This document shows, one piece after another, positions 48,152 through 59,129 of a stretch of DNA of 64,000 nucleotides. The notes beneath the pieces were generated by a model. It did no database searches, was not told where the DNA came from, and was given only the letters and a program-made list of their open reading frames with translations. Source of the DNA: Amycolatopsis xylanica (GTDB lineage Bacteria; Actinomycetota; Actinomycetes; Mycobacteriales; Pseudonocardiaceae); the NCBI RefSeq assembly GCF_900107045.1, contig NZ_FNON01000002.1:310001-374000 (forward strand), given 5' to 3'. Each line of letters opens with the position of its first letter. Within the stretch, counting starts at the first letter, position 1. The translations under genes and the position numbers were made by a program.

Positions 48152-49519
48152 ATGAAAAGAACCTGGGCAATGGTCTGTGCCATACCGCTCGCGCTGGGTG
48201 TGCTCACCCCGGCCGAGGCGTTCGCGGCCGACACCACCCCACCGAGCACGCCGACAGGCGTGCAGGTCACCAAGGTCTCGGCGAACAGCGTCGCGCTGAG
48301 CTGGACCGCGTCCACCGACGATGTGGCCGTGCAGCGGTACAACGTCTATACGGGCACCACGCTCGTCGGCTGGTTCACCGGCACGAGCGGCTCGATCGAC
48401 GGACTGGCCCCGAAAACCGCGCAGACGTTCACCGTCCGCGCCATGGACGCCGCGAAGAACCTCTCCCCGGACAGCGCGCCCGTCACCGCCACCACCCGCC
48501 GCGGCCACGACTCCGTCGGCCAGGTCACCACGATCGCGCCCGAGACCGACGTGCCGTGGGGCCTCGCGTTCCTGCCGGACGGCTCGGCGCTCTATGGCGA
48601 CCGCGACGCTCAGACCGTCAACCGCCTTTCGCGTGACGGCAAGGCCAAGACCCTCGCGGGCAAGGTGCCCGGCGTCGTCGGCACCAACGGCGAGGGCGGG
48701 TTGCTCGGGCTCGAGCTTTCGCCGCATTTCCGTTGGGACCACTGGGTTTACCTGTATCACACCTCCGAGACCGACAACCGGATCGTGCGGATCAAGTACG
48801 AGCACGGCGCGCTGGATCTCGCCTCCGAGCAGGTACTGCTCTCCGGGATCGTGAAGAACAAGTTCCACAACGGCGGCAGGCTGCGCTTCGGCCCCGACGA
48901 CAAGCTCTACGCCTCGGTCGGCGACGGCCAGACCTCCGCGAACGCGCAGGATGTCAACTCGCTCAACGGAAAGATCCTCCGGCTGAACCCGGACGGCTCA
49001 CCGGCGGCCGACAATCCCTTCTACGCCAACGGGGGCAACGCCCGCTACGTCTGGAGCATGGGCCACCGCAACCTCGAAGGTCTCGCGTTCGACTCACACG
49101 GCAGGCTGTGGGAGTCTGAGTTCGGCAACAGCATCCTCGACGAGCTGAACCTGATCGAAAAGGGCGGCAACTACGGGTGGCCCGCTTGCGAAGGCACCGT
49201 CGGCGACTGCGCGAACCCGGCGTTCAAGGCGCCTGTGCGGACCTGGAAGGTCGCCGACGCGTCGCCGAGCGGCATCGCGATCGTGCACGACACCATCTAT
49301 ATGTCCGCGCTGCGTGGTGAGGCGTTGTGGGTCATGAAGATCGACGGCGACACCACCAGCACCCCGGTGGCCTACTTCCACGGGAAGTTCGGCCGCGTCC
49401 GCACCGTCGAGCCCAGCCCCGACTGCGGACTGTGGATCACCACCTCCAACGGTGGCGACAAGAACAACATCCCCGACGACACCAACGCGCAGTTCCTGCA
49501 CGTCTCGCTGGGCCATTGA
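48152..49519 (+). CDS. Secreted PQQ-type sugar dehydrogenase with fibronectin III domain
   Basis: A 455-residue protein. Signal peptide (cleavage near EAFAAD), a fibronectin type III domain (residues about 28-112, 'PPSTPTGVQVTKVSANSVALSWTAS'), then a glucose/sorbosone dehydrogenase-type six-bladed beta-propeller: 'VPWGLAFLPDGSALYGDRDAQTV', 'EGGLLGLELSPHF', 'HNGGRLRFGPDDKLYASVGDG', 'SMGHRNLEGLAFDSHGRLWESEFG'. These enzymes oxidise sugars with PQQ outside the cell. ATG at 48152 is chosen because AAGGCGG is 6 bases upstream; ATG 48146 is too close to it. Confidence 0.88.
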   Translation: MKRTWAMVCAIPLALGVLTPAEAFAADTTPPSTPTGVQVTKVSANSVALSWTASTDDVAVQRYNVYTGTTLVGWFTGTSGSIDGLAPKTAQTFTVRAMDAAKNLSPDSAPVTATTRRGHDSVGQVTTIAPETDVPWGLAFLPDGSALYGDRDAQTVNRLSRDGKAKTLAGKVPGVVGTNGEGGLLGLELSPHFRWDHWVYLYHTSETDNRIVRIKYEHGALDLASEQVLLSGIVKNKFHNGGRLRFGPDDKLYASVGDGQTSANAQDVNSLNGKILRLNPDGSPAADNPFYANGGNARYVWSMGHRNLEGLAFDSHGRLWESEFGNSILDELNLIEKGGNYGWPACEGTVGDCANPAFKAPVRTWKVADASPSGIAIVHDTIYMSALRGEALWVMKIDGDTTSTPVAYFHGKFGRVRTVEPSPDCGLWITTSNGGDKNNIPDDTNAQFLHVSLGH

Positions 49520-49526
49520 CCTGACC

Positions 49527-49554
49527 GGGGTCACCGGCGCGAGCCGGTGACCCC
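49527..49554 (+). terminator. Rho-independent terminator after the PQQ dehydrogenase gene
   Basis: 12-bp stem GGGGTCACCGGC (49527-49538) with 49543-49554, loop GCGA, followed by CTTTGA. Confidence 0.7.
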
Positions 49555-49571
49555 CTTTGATGGGGGTAATC

Positions 49572-51023
49572 ATGTTTCTCCGCCGCTGTCTCGCGGTGCT
49601 GACCGCGTTACTCGTCCTCACCTCCGGCTTGCCCGCCTGGGCCGCGACGACCACGTCGTGGACCGACTGCGGCGACGGCTTCGAATGCGCGACGCTGCAA
49701 GTGCCGCGTGACTACCGGAACCCCGCGCTGGGCACCATCCCGCTCGCGGTGAACCGGCACCGGGCGACCGATCACGCGCACCGCGTCGGCGCGCTGCTGG
49801 TCAACCCCGGCGGACCGGGCGGCTCCGGGCTCCGCTTCGCCAAGCGCCTGCTGCCCCGGTTCCCCGAACTCGCCGCACGCTTCGACGTGGTCGGCTTCGA
49901 CCCGCGCGGGGTCGGCGCGAGCGGGCAGGTGCGGTGCCTGACCGACGAAGAGACCCGGCGGGGCTTCGAGGACGCGCGGCCGTTGACCTTCGACCGCGGC
50001 CAGGCATTCGCGGCCCAGTTCAACGCGGCCTGCCAGGCACGCAGCGGGGACATGCTGCCGTACATCGGCACCGAGTCCGTCGCCCGCGACATGGACCAGA
50101 TCCGGGTGGCGCTCGGCGAGGAGAAGTTCAACTACTTCGGCGTCTCGTTCGGCACGTTCATCGGCACGGTGTACGCCAACCTGTTCCCCAAGCGCATCCG
50201 CGTGATGGCGTTGGACGGCGCCTACGACCCCGAGGCTTACGCGAACCGGCCGTACAGCTACGACTTCTGGCAGTACGTCGAGATCGAAGGCGCGCTCAAC
50301 CGGATGCTGGACTGGTGCGCTCGCGACGCTTCTTGCCCGTTCGGCGACGGCGACCCGCACGGCGCGTTCGACCGCCTTGTCCGTTCTTTGGATCGCGATC
50401 CGGTCCGCGACCCCGACGGCAAGGTCCTCGCGAACGGCTCGGTTTTGGCGTACAGCATGATCTTCGAACTCAACGGCGGCACCTCGGCGTGGCGCACACT
50501 GGCCGCGCAGCTGCAGGAAGCGGCGAGGTCGCGCACTGGGGACCTGCTACTGCCCCTGAGCGACTCGTCGAGCTTCTTCGCGGCCAACGTCGCGGTGGAA
50601 TGCGCCGACCGCGTCTACCCGGCTGGACGCTTCGAGCTGCGCGCCCGCCTGGCGCTGGCGGCCGCGGTGGGCCCGCGCCTCGGCCCAATCGCCGCCTACG
50701 GCCCGCCCGGCTACGACCACTCACACGCCAACGCCTGCCAGCGCTGGACCGCTCAGCGCGCCAGCCGCTACCCCGGTCCGTGGAACGCACCCGGCTCGGC
50801 CCCGATCCTGGTGGTCGGCACCACGGGCGACCCCGACACCCCATACCGCGACGCCGTCACCCTCGCCCGCACGCTGGACAACGCCCGCCTCCTCACCTTC
50901 GTCGGCGAAGGCCACTCGGGCCAGGGCCACAGCGCCTGCGCCCGCGCGGCCATCACCGCCTACCTGGTGAACCGCACCCTCCCAGCCCCCGGCACCCGCT
51001 GCACCGACAACCCCACCCCCTGA
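49572..51023 (+). CDS. Secreted S33-family tripeptidyl-type aminopeptidase
   Basis: A 483-residue alpha/beta-hydrolase peptidase of the SlpD/TAP family. Signal peptide (cleavage near AWAATT). Motifs: 'LLVNPGGPGGSGLRFAKRLL' (oxyanion), 'YFGVSFGTFIGTVYANLFP' (nucleophile Ser in GVSFG), Asp in 'PILVVGTTGDPDTPYRDAV' and catalytic His in 'TFVGEGHSGQGHSACARAA'. It releases short peptides from N-termini outside the cell. The ATG at 49572 follows GGGGGT. With the two M1 peptidases it forms a set of secreted exopeptidases in this region. Confidence 0.92.
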   Translation: MFLRRCLAVLTALLVLTSGLPAWAATTTSWTDCGDGFECATLQVPRDYRNPALGTIPLAVNRHRATDHAHRVGALLVNPGGPGGSGLRFAKRLLPRFPELAARFDVVGFDPRGVGASGQVRCLTDEETRRGFEDARPLTFDRGQAFAAQFNAACQARSGDMLPYIGTESVARDMDQIRVALGEEKFNYFGVSFGTFIGTVYANLFPKRIRVMALDGAYDPEAYANRPYSYDFWQYVEIEGALNRMLDWCARDASCPFGDGDPHGAFDRLVRSLDRDPVRDPDGKVLANGSVLAYSMIFELNGGTSAWRTLAAQLQEAARSRTGDLLLPLSDSSSFFAANVAVECADRVYPAGRFELRARLALAAAVGPRLGPIAAYGPPGYDHSHANACQRWTAQRASRYPGPWNAPGSAPILVVGTTGDPDTPYRDAVTLARTLDNARLLTFVGEGHSGQGHSACARAAITAYLVNRTLPAPGTRCTDNPTP

Positions 51024-51047
51024 CCACCCCCAGACCCGACGAAATAA

Positions 51048-51170
51048 CGCCCGAAAGTGACTTTAGGGCCCAGCTCGCGTTGCCGAAGCCCGAAAGGGGC
51101 GTTCGTCAGGTGTGATAGCCCGAAAGCCACTTTCGTCAGATAGGACCTGACGAAAGTGGCTTTCGGGCTT
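51048..51170. repeat. Compound CCCGAAAGC palindrome between convergent genes (site 7 of 7)
   Basis: Degraded half-arm (51048-51068), CCCGAAAGGGGCGTTCGTCA arm (51099-51118), a TGTGATAG spacer and a perfect 23-bp hairpin (51117-51139 with 51147-51169, loop ATAGGAC). Same module order as at 22393 and 40009. Lies between the S33 peptidase gene and the convergent Hsp70-like gene. Confidence 0.9.
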
Positions 51171-51176
51171 CGACGG

Positions 51177-52304
51177 CTACCAGGGGCGGGGGGCGGGTGG
51201 GTGGGGTGGGGGTGGGACCGGGGCGAAGGCCGGGACCGTGAGGTCGCCGAAGCCGCCGGTCGCCGGGACGTGGTGCAGGCCGAGGGCGACCGCCGTTTCG
51301 GGTTGGTCGCGGGTGGCTGGCGGGATGCCGAGCTGGTGGTGCAGCAGCGAAGCGAGCAGGGGCATGCGGCTCGGCCCGCCGACCAGGTAGACGCCGCCCA
51401 GTTGGCGGGGAGTCAGCCCGGCGGCCCGGATCGTCGCGGCGAAAAGCTCCGCGCTGCGCAGGAAACTGGGGCGTACCAAGGCTTCCAGCTCCGCGCGGGT
51501 GACCATGACGTCCTGGAACGGCTCAGGCATCGGAACGGCCGTCGAGGTGTGCCGGGACAGGCTTTCCTTGGCGCCCTTGACATCCTGCAGAAGCGCGCGC
51601 CGGTCGCGCCGGTCGGAGGTGCTGACCGGGCGCAGGATTCGTTGCCACTGCTGGGGATCACGGTGCGAGACCTCCCGGCCGATGTGCATCAGCAAGGCGT
51701 CGTCGATGTCGATGCTGCCCAGGTCGGCGAAACCGTCGTCGGCCAGCACCGAGAAGCCGTGCACCACCGCGCAGTCGAAAGTGCCCGCACCGAGGTCGTA
51801 GACCGCCAGCGGGCCGAGCGGGCGGCCCGCGGTCGCCGAGTAGTGCGCCGCGGCCGCCACCGGCTCGGGGACCAGGAGCATCGTCCCGCCGAAGCCGGCC
51901 AGCGCGGCGGCTTCGCGGAGCACGGCCTGGTGTGCGGCGCCCCAGCGCGCCGGATGCGAGATGCGGACCTGGCCTGGGGAAAGCCCGCCGAGCGCGCGCT
52001 CGGCCTCCTCACGCACCCGCCTCAGCACCGCGGCGAAGGCATCCGTGACGCGGACGTCGTGCGCGCCTAGGCGCAGGGTGCCCTCGTCGATGCGGCGTTT
52101 CGGGTTGGGTTCGAACCGGCTCGGGTCGAGCCTGGCCTTGCGCTCGGCCTCGCGGCCGACGACCAGCGTGCCGTCGTCGTTGACGAAGATCGCCGACGAC
52201 ATGGTCATCGAAGCGTCGAATTCGATCGGGCGCGGCAACTGCCCGCCGACCGCTATCGACGCGACCGTGCTCGAAGTCCCGAAATCGATCCCCAGCACGT
52301 CCAT
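51177..52304 (-). CDS. Hsp70-type ATPase lacking a substrate-binding domain
   Basis: A 375-residue actin/Hsp70-fold ATPase. Phosphate 1 'GIDFGTSSTVASIAVGG', connect and phosphate 2 'LAVYDLGAGTFDCAVVHGF', and adenosine motif 'GGVYLVGGPSRMPLLASLL' are intact. The protein ends soon after the ATPase domain in a Pro-rich tail ('VPPPPHPPAPRPW'), with no peptide-binding beta domain or lid, unlike DnaK (about 600 residues). ATG at 52304 has TATGAT 7 bases upstream (leaderless). Immediately downstream of clpC, separated by a terminator. It may act as an ATP-dependent regulator rather than a chaperone. Confidence 0.88.
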   Translation of the reverse strand: MDVLGIDFGTSSTVASIAVGGQLPRPIEFDASMTMSSAIFVNDDGTLVVGREAERKARLDPSRFEPNPKRRIDEGTLRLGAHDVRVTDAFAAVLRRVREEAERALGGLSPGQVRISHPARWGAAHQAVLREAAALAGFGGTMLLVPEPVAAAAHYSATAGRPLGPLAVYDLGAGTFDCAVVHGFSVLADDGFADLGSIDIDDALLMHIGREVSHRDPQQWQRILRPVSTSDRRDRRALLQDVKGAKESLSRHTSTAVPMPEPFQDVMVTRAELEALVRPSFLRSAELFAATIRAAGLTPRQLGGVYLVGGPSRMPLLASLLHHQLGIPPATRDQPETAVALGLHHVPATGGFGDLTVPAFAPVPPPPHPPAPRPW

Positions 52305-52316
52305 GGAATCGATCAT

Positions 52317-52358
52317 ACGAAAAGAGCGGCCCCCCTCCGGAAAGGGGAGCCGCTCTCT
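52317..52358 (-). terminator. Rho-independent terminator of clpC
   Basis: Reading leftward: an AGAGCGGCTCCCC stem pairs with GGGGGGCCGCTCT, followed by TTTT (AAAA at 52320-52323 on the + strand). It lies 10 bases after the clpC stop and overlaps the -10 region of the Hsp70-like gene. Confidence 0.85.
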
Positions 52359-52367
52359 TCAGAGCAC

Positions 52368-54920
<2,553 letters not shown>

Positions 54921-55314
54921 GTGCACTCCCTCGACTGCTGCGCCGGCGGCCCTAGTCCATCGTCGTGCTTTCACCGCGATGGATTCAGCACCGTAAGACC
55001 ACTCTAGTAGCCATGTGGTCGCGCTGGCGTACCACTACGGCCCTTTGCGGTCCGTTCACGCCACTCGGATTTCAACCGGGGCGCGCGTCCATCATCCGGT
55101 TGACCTGTACCTCTACGTCAACCCTTAACGTGCCGGGTTCACCCGCGATTCCGCGCGAGGCCCCTTGTCCGCTCAGCGCGAACAGCCGTCCGAGCTGTGA
55201 GAATCCCACCCGCTTGGCGGAAACCGGCCCCTTATGTAAGGTTAGGCACGCCTAACACTTTACCCTGGTTGGTCACGGAGAGTCGCCATCCGGGGAGAAC
55301 CGAGGGGGTCTGTC
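54921..55314. promoter_or_regulatory. Divergent clpC / fhuF-like intergenic region
   Basis: 394 bp. On the clpC side, TAGAGT (leftward, 55006-55001) is a plausible -10 box, and an inverted repeat GTGGT-N11-ACCAC (55015-55035) lies upstream of it. On the other side lies an IdeR-type iron box (55237-55255). Nothing is visible in the middle (about 55040-55200). Confidence 0.4.
55237..55255 (+). promoter_or_regulatory. IdeR/DtxR-type iron box
   Basis: TAAGGTTAGGCACGCCTAA matches the 19-bp consensus TTAGGTTAGGCTAACCTAA at 15 positions and contains the perfect half-sites TTAGGC/GCCTAA. It lies 59 bases before the start of the FhuF-like gene, so iron-dependent repression of that gene is likely. Confidence 0.75.
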
Positions 55315-56112
55315 GTGTATTCCCAGCGGGCCGCGTGCGGCCCCGGCGAAGACCTCGGTTCCGGCGGCCTGGCCGCCTCGGTCCACCGGATCGAGCGAAT
55401 CCAGCAGCTCAGCGGCCTCCGTTTCGGCGTGACGGACGCACCGGGCTGGCTGTACTGCGACGACCTGCTCGACGACCCGCAAGGGCTCCGCGCCTGGCAG
55501 GGCGGGCTCGCCGCCTGGATGGGCACGCAGTACGACGAGGTGCCCGCACGGACAGTCGCGGCCTGGATCGCCGCCTGGTACCTGCACGTTCCCGCACGGG
55601 CGGCCGCGGTGCTGTTCCATCACGAGCGCCGGGTGCCCGTGCCGAAGCTCGCCTTCCGGCTGTCGGACGACCGTCCGCACCCGGAGGAGATCGCGCTGCT
55701 CGCCGACGGCTTCTACTGCTTGCCCGCCGACACGGGCGCCGCGCGCCCCGAGGCCGTGGTCGTCGCCGACGAGGCGGAACTCGCGGCCGTGCTGCGCGAG
55801 GGCTACCTGGCGCACGCCACCCGGTTCGTCGACGCGTACGGCCCGCTCAGCCGTCTCGGCAGGCGGACGCTGTGGGCCGCCGCCACGGACGCGCTCGACA
55901 CCGCGCTCTGGTGCGCGGGCGAGCCCGACGCGGGCGTGGCGGACGCCGCGCTGGTGCTCGGCTCCCGCCACGCGCCGCTCACGTCGGCCTCGACGCTGCG
56001 GCTGACCCCCGAGCGCGAGTGGACGCGGCGCCTGGAGAGCTGCTGCTTCTCCTATCTCTTGGCGTCGACCCCCGAGTGCGTCGGCTGCCCTCGCTCGACC
56101 CCCAAGTCCTGA
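55315..56112 (+). CDS. FhuF-like [2Fe-2S] ferric-siderophore reductase
   Basis: A 265-residue protein. The C-terminal four-Cys cluster 'ESCCFSYLLASTPECVGCPR' (Cys-Cys-x10-Cys-x2-Cys) is the hallmark of FhuF-type proteins, which hold a [2Fe-2S] cluster and reduce ferric siderophores in the cytoplasm. The N-terminal part ('APGWLYCDDLLDDPQGLRAW', 'VAAWIAAWYLHVPARAAAVLF') matches the family in outline. GTG start with GAGGGGG upstream. An IdeR box in the promoter supports an iron-uptake role. No siderophore or transport genes lie in the window. A perfect hairpin follows at 56121. Confidence 0.85.
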   Translation: MYSQRAACGPGEDLGSGGLAASVHRIERIQQLSGLRFGVTDAPGWLYCDDLLDDPQGLRAWQGGLAAWMGTQYDEVPARTVAAWIAAWYLHVPARAAAVLFHHERRVPVPKLAFRLSDDRPHPEEIALLADGFYCLPADTGAARPEAVVVADEAELAAVLREGYLAHATRFVDAYGPLSRLGRRTLWAAATDALDTALWCAGEPDAGVADAALVLGSRHAPLTSASTLRLTPEREWTRRLESCCFSYLLASTPECVGCPRSTPKS

Positions 56113-56120
56113 GCGAGGGG

Positions 56121-56162
56121 CGTGAGTGTTCCGGCCGGTTCTAACCGGCCGGAACACTCACG
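56121..56162. terminator. Perfect 20-bp hairpin between convergent genes
   Basis: CGTGAGTGTTCCGGCCGGTT (56121-56140) pairs perfectly with 56143-56162 around a 2-base CT loop. It lies 9 bases after the fhuF-like stop and 5 before the convergent stop. Same geometry as 48046-48091: both end GGTT-NN-AACC at the loop. Confidence 0.75.
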
Positions 56163-56166
56163 AGGG

Positions 56167-56748
56167 TTAGGGACGCCAGGCCGGGTCGCGGCCCACGAGG
56201 CCCAGTGCGCGGTCCAGCGTCGACGAGGAGGCGGGCACGGGCACTTCCGGCCCGAAGACACCCATCGCCCGCGCCTGCTCGGCCATGCCGTCCACAGCCG
56301 CATACAACGCGGACGCCGTGTCCTCGTCGAGGGTCAGCTTCTGGCCGGTGGCGACCGCGAGGTCCCAGCCGTGCAGCGCGAACTCCGCGAGGACCATTCC
56401 GGCGATCACCGAGGCCGGCATCTCGGCCGAGCCCATCTTCGACATTCCGTCGAGTGCGCCGGGGGTGCCGAATACGTCGATCAGTTCGTCGGTTTGCTTC
56501 TCGAGCGCGGTGGCCCAATCGGACTGTGTCAGGTCGGCGTCGGACTCACCGCCTTCGACGGCGGGCGCCGGCTCCTTGCGCCCGCCTGCCACGAGCCAAG
56601 GTCCCCAATAAAGAAGGTGGTTCACCAGAGCGCGCACGGTGTAGTCATCGCAGGGTGTGCGCTTGGCGAGATCGTCTTCACGCAGTGCCGCCACGACGGT
56701 TTTGAACGCGCCGGCGGCGGAGATCATCGAGAGGTACAGGTCGGCCAT
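56167..56748 (-). CDS. TIGR03086-family (DinB/MDMPI-like) protein
   Basis: A 193-residue four-helix protein of the TIGR03086 family, related to mycothiol-dependent maleylpyruvate isomerase: 'RTPCDDYTVRALVNHLLYWGPWLV' and 'FALHGWDLAVATGQ' carry the conserved His residues that bind a divalent metal. Members of the broader group are thiol- (often mycothiol-) dependent enzymes of unknown substrate. ATG at 56748. No operon partners. Confidence 0.82.
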   Translation of the reverse strand: MADLYLSMISAAGAFKTVVAALREDDLAKRTPCDDYTVRALVNHLLYWGPWLVAGGRKEPAPAVEGGESDADLTQSDWATALEKQTDELIDVFGTPGALDGMSKMGSAEMPASVIAGMVLAEFALHGWDLAVATGQKLTLDEDTASALYAAVDGMAEQARAMGVFGPEVPVPASSSTLDRALGLVGRDPAWRP

Positions 56749-56950
56749 GCCCCATTACCGCACGGCGGTCGAAGACCTGTCTTGGACAAACGCGTCAGTT
56801 ATTCGGGTGAGCGATCGATCCCGATGGCCGAGACCGCCATGATTCCGATGTACCCGGTCAATGACCGAGCGCGAGCGGATCATGTTGGCCGGGACATCGA
56901 TTACACGATTGCCGTGTCATAAAGGCATTCATAACCACGTGACAAAAGAC

Positions 56951-56984
56951 AGCGGGCCGCCGGGATTGCTCCCGGCGGCCCGCT
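56951..56984 (-). terminator. Rho-independent terminator of lsr2
   Basis: A perfect 15-bp stem (AGCGGGCCGCCGGGA, 56951-56965, with 56970-56984), loop TTGC, followed leftward by GTCTTTTG. It lies 41 bases after the lsr2 stop. Confidence 0.9.
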
Positions 56985-57024
56985 GGGCTGCCCGATCGTG
57001 CGGCGCAAGCGTGCCGCAGCCGAC

Positions 57025-57372
57025 TCAGTTCTTCTTGTGGTAAGCCTCGACGACCTCGGACGGGATACGCCCACGGTCGGAAACCTGGAAGCCGTTCTTG
57101 CGAGCCCATGACCGAATGGCCTGGTTCTGCTCACGGTCGACCGTCGCGGGACGGGCGGCGACCTTGGCGGTCGGGCGAATGGCGGCGCGCTTACGGCCAC
57201 CGGCGCGGCGGGCGTGCTCGACATACTGGGCGAGCGCGTCGCGCAATTCCTCGGCGTTCTCGCCGGAGAGATCGATCTGGTAGCTCACGCCGTCCAAACC
57301 GAACTCAACGGTCTCTTCCGCTTCCGTGCCATCAAGATCGTCGACGAGAGAGACGAGCACCTTCTGTGCCAT
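57025..57372 (-). CDS. lsr2: Nucleoid-associated repressor Lsr2
   Basis: A 115-residue actinobacterial H-NS analogue. The N-terminal dimerisation domain ('[41 protein letters not shown]') and the C-terminal DNA-binding domain with the AT-hook-like Arg-Gly-Arg ('[33 protein letters not shown]') are typical. Lsr2 silences AT-rich, often horizontally acquired, genes. ATG at 57372; an upstream in-frame ATG at 57519 covers non-coding leader. Followed by a strong terminator; lies between clpC and lysS as in mycobacteria. Confidence 0.97.
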   Translation of the reverse strand: MAQKVLVSLVDDLDGTEAEETVEFGLDGVSYQIDLSGENAEELRDALAQYVEHARRAGGRKRAAIRPTAKVAARPATVDREQNQAIRSWARKNGFQVSDRGRIPSEVVEAYHKKN

Positions 57373-57528
57373 CGGTGTTTCCTCCTGCTTGGGGCTTGCT
57401 CGAATGATCGGGACGGGGCATGCCCCGGGACAGAAGCCATTGTCTACGACATTAATACCCTCTGCCCCAGGATAACGCAAATCTCGATTGGGGATAGTTG
57501 CCGGAACTCCATCTGTCACTCCGCCGGG

Positions 57529-59037
57529 TTATTCGGGCCGAACCTGGGGGAAGAGGATCGTCTCCCGGATACCCAGCCCGGTCAGCGCCATCAGCAACCG
57601 GTCGATACCCATTCCGACACCGCCGCTCGGCGGCATTCCGTACTCCAGGGCGCGCAGGAAATCCTCATCCAGGCTCATGGCTTCACTATCACCGGCCGCG
57701 GCCAGCATGGACTGCTGCACAAGGCGCTGCCGTTCCACCACCGGATCCACCAACTCGGAGTAGCCGGTGCCCAGTTCGAATCCGCGTATGTAGAGGTCCC
57801 ACTTCTCCGCAACACCTGGCTGTGACCTGTGCTGCCTGGTCAGCGGCGAGGTTTCGACCGGGAAATCCCGGACAAATGTCGGCTCGTGCAGATGATCGCC
57901 GACGAGGTGTTCCCACAGTTCCTCGACCAGTTTGCCGTGGCCCAACTTCGGGTCGACCTCGATGCCGCGCGCTTGCGCGAATGCGTGCAACTTGCCGGCA
58001 GGCGTCTCGGGAGTGACCTCTTCACCGAGTGCGCCCGACAACGAGTCATACATTCGCAACGTCGTCCATTCGCCCGAAAGGTCGTACTCACTGCCGTCGG
58101 CCAGAGTAACGATCTGCGTGCCCAGAACCGACTCGGCGGCTTCCTGGATCAACTCACGGGTCATCACCGCATTGGAGTCATAGGTCGCATACGCTTCGTA
58201 GTACTCCAGCATCGCGAACTCGGGCGAGTGGGATGAGTCGCTTCCCTCGTTCCGGAAGTTTCGATTTATCTCGAAGACCTTCTCGATCCCGCCGACCACA
58301 CAGCGCTTGAGGAACAACTCCGGCGCGATCCGCAGGTACAACTCCTGGTCGAACGCGTTGGAATGGGTGACGAAAGGCCTGGCAGCGGCCCCGCCGTGCA
58401 TGTTCTGCAACATCGGGGTCTCGACCTCGAGGAAGCCGCGGCGGTGGAACGATTCGCGCAGCGAACGGACCACCCCGGCCCGCGTGCGGACCACATCGCG
58501 CGCCTGCGGCCGCATGATGAGGTCGACATAACGCTGGCGGATGCGGGTTTCCTCGGAAAGCTCCTTGTGCGCGACCGGCAGCGGCCGCAGCGACTTCGAG
58601 GTGAGCTGCCAGGCGTCGGCCATCACGGAGAGTTCGCCGCGCTTGGAAGTGATGACCTCACCATGCACGAATACATGGTCACCGAGGTCGACATCGGATT
58701 TCCACGCGTTCAACGCGTCTTCGCCGACCTTGGCCAGGCTCAGCATCGCCTGGAGCTGGGTGCCGTCGCCTTCCTGGAGGGTGGCGAAACACAGTTTGCC
58801 CGTATTGCGCATAAACATCACCCGGCCGGTCACCCCGACGATCTCACCGGTGGCGACGTCGACGGGAAGATCGGAATGCGCGGCGCGCACCTGCGCCAGT
58901 GAGTGCGTTCGGGGGACCTCGACCGGGTAAGGATCGATACCCTCCGCGATTATCCGGTCGCGCTTGTCCCGGCGCACCCGCATCTGTTCGGGCAGGTCGT
59001 CTTCGGGCGCGTGTTCGGACACGGGGATTTCGGTCAT
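57529..59037 (-). CDS. lysS: Lysyl-tRNA synthetase, class II
   Basis: A 502-residue class II synthetase. N-terminal OB-fold anticodon-binding domain ('[31 protein letters not shown]'), motif 2 ('[31 protein letters not shown]') and motif 3 ('[26 protein letters not shown]') are intact. It charges tRNA-Lys. ATG at 59037 is supported by TACGCT 6 bases upstream (leaderless); an in-frame ATG at 59061 is rejected. No membrane domain, so not a LysX-type fusion. Confidence 0.96.
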   Translation of the reverse strand: MTEIPVSEHAPEDDLPEQMRVRRDKRDRIIAEGIDPYPVEVPRTHSLAQVRAAHSDLPVDVATGEIVGVTGRVMFMRNTGKLCFATLQEGDGTQLQAMLSLAKVGEDALNAWKSDVDLGDHVFVHGEVITSKRGELSVMADAWQLTSKSLRPLPVAHKELSEETRIRQRYVDLIMRPQARDVVRTRAGVVRSLRESFHRRGFLEVETPMLQNMHGGAAARPFVTHSNAFDQELYLRIAPELFLKRCVVGGIEKVFEINRNFRNEGSDSSHSPEFAMLEYYEAYATYDSNAVMTRELIQEAAESVLGTQIVTLADGSEYDLSGEWTTLRMYDSLSGALGEEVTPETPAGKLHAFAQARGIEVDPKLGHGKLVEELWEHLVGDHLHEPTFVRDFPVETSPLTRQHRSQPGVAEKWDLYIRGFELGTGYSELVDPVVERQRLVQQSMLAAAGDSEAMSLDEDFLRALEYGMPPSGGVGMGIDRLLMALTGLGIRETILFPQVRPE

Positions 59038-59129
59038 GGGTATAGCGTACGAACACGCCACTCGGCTACGCCAACCGGATTACCTCTTTGCGGCCACAGG
59101 CTGCCAGTAATTCGTGTAATACCGGGTGT

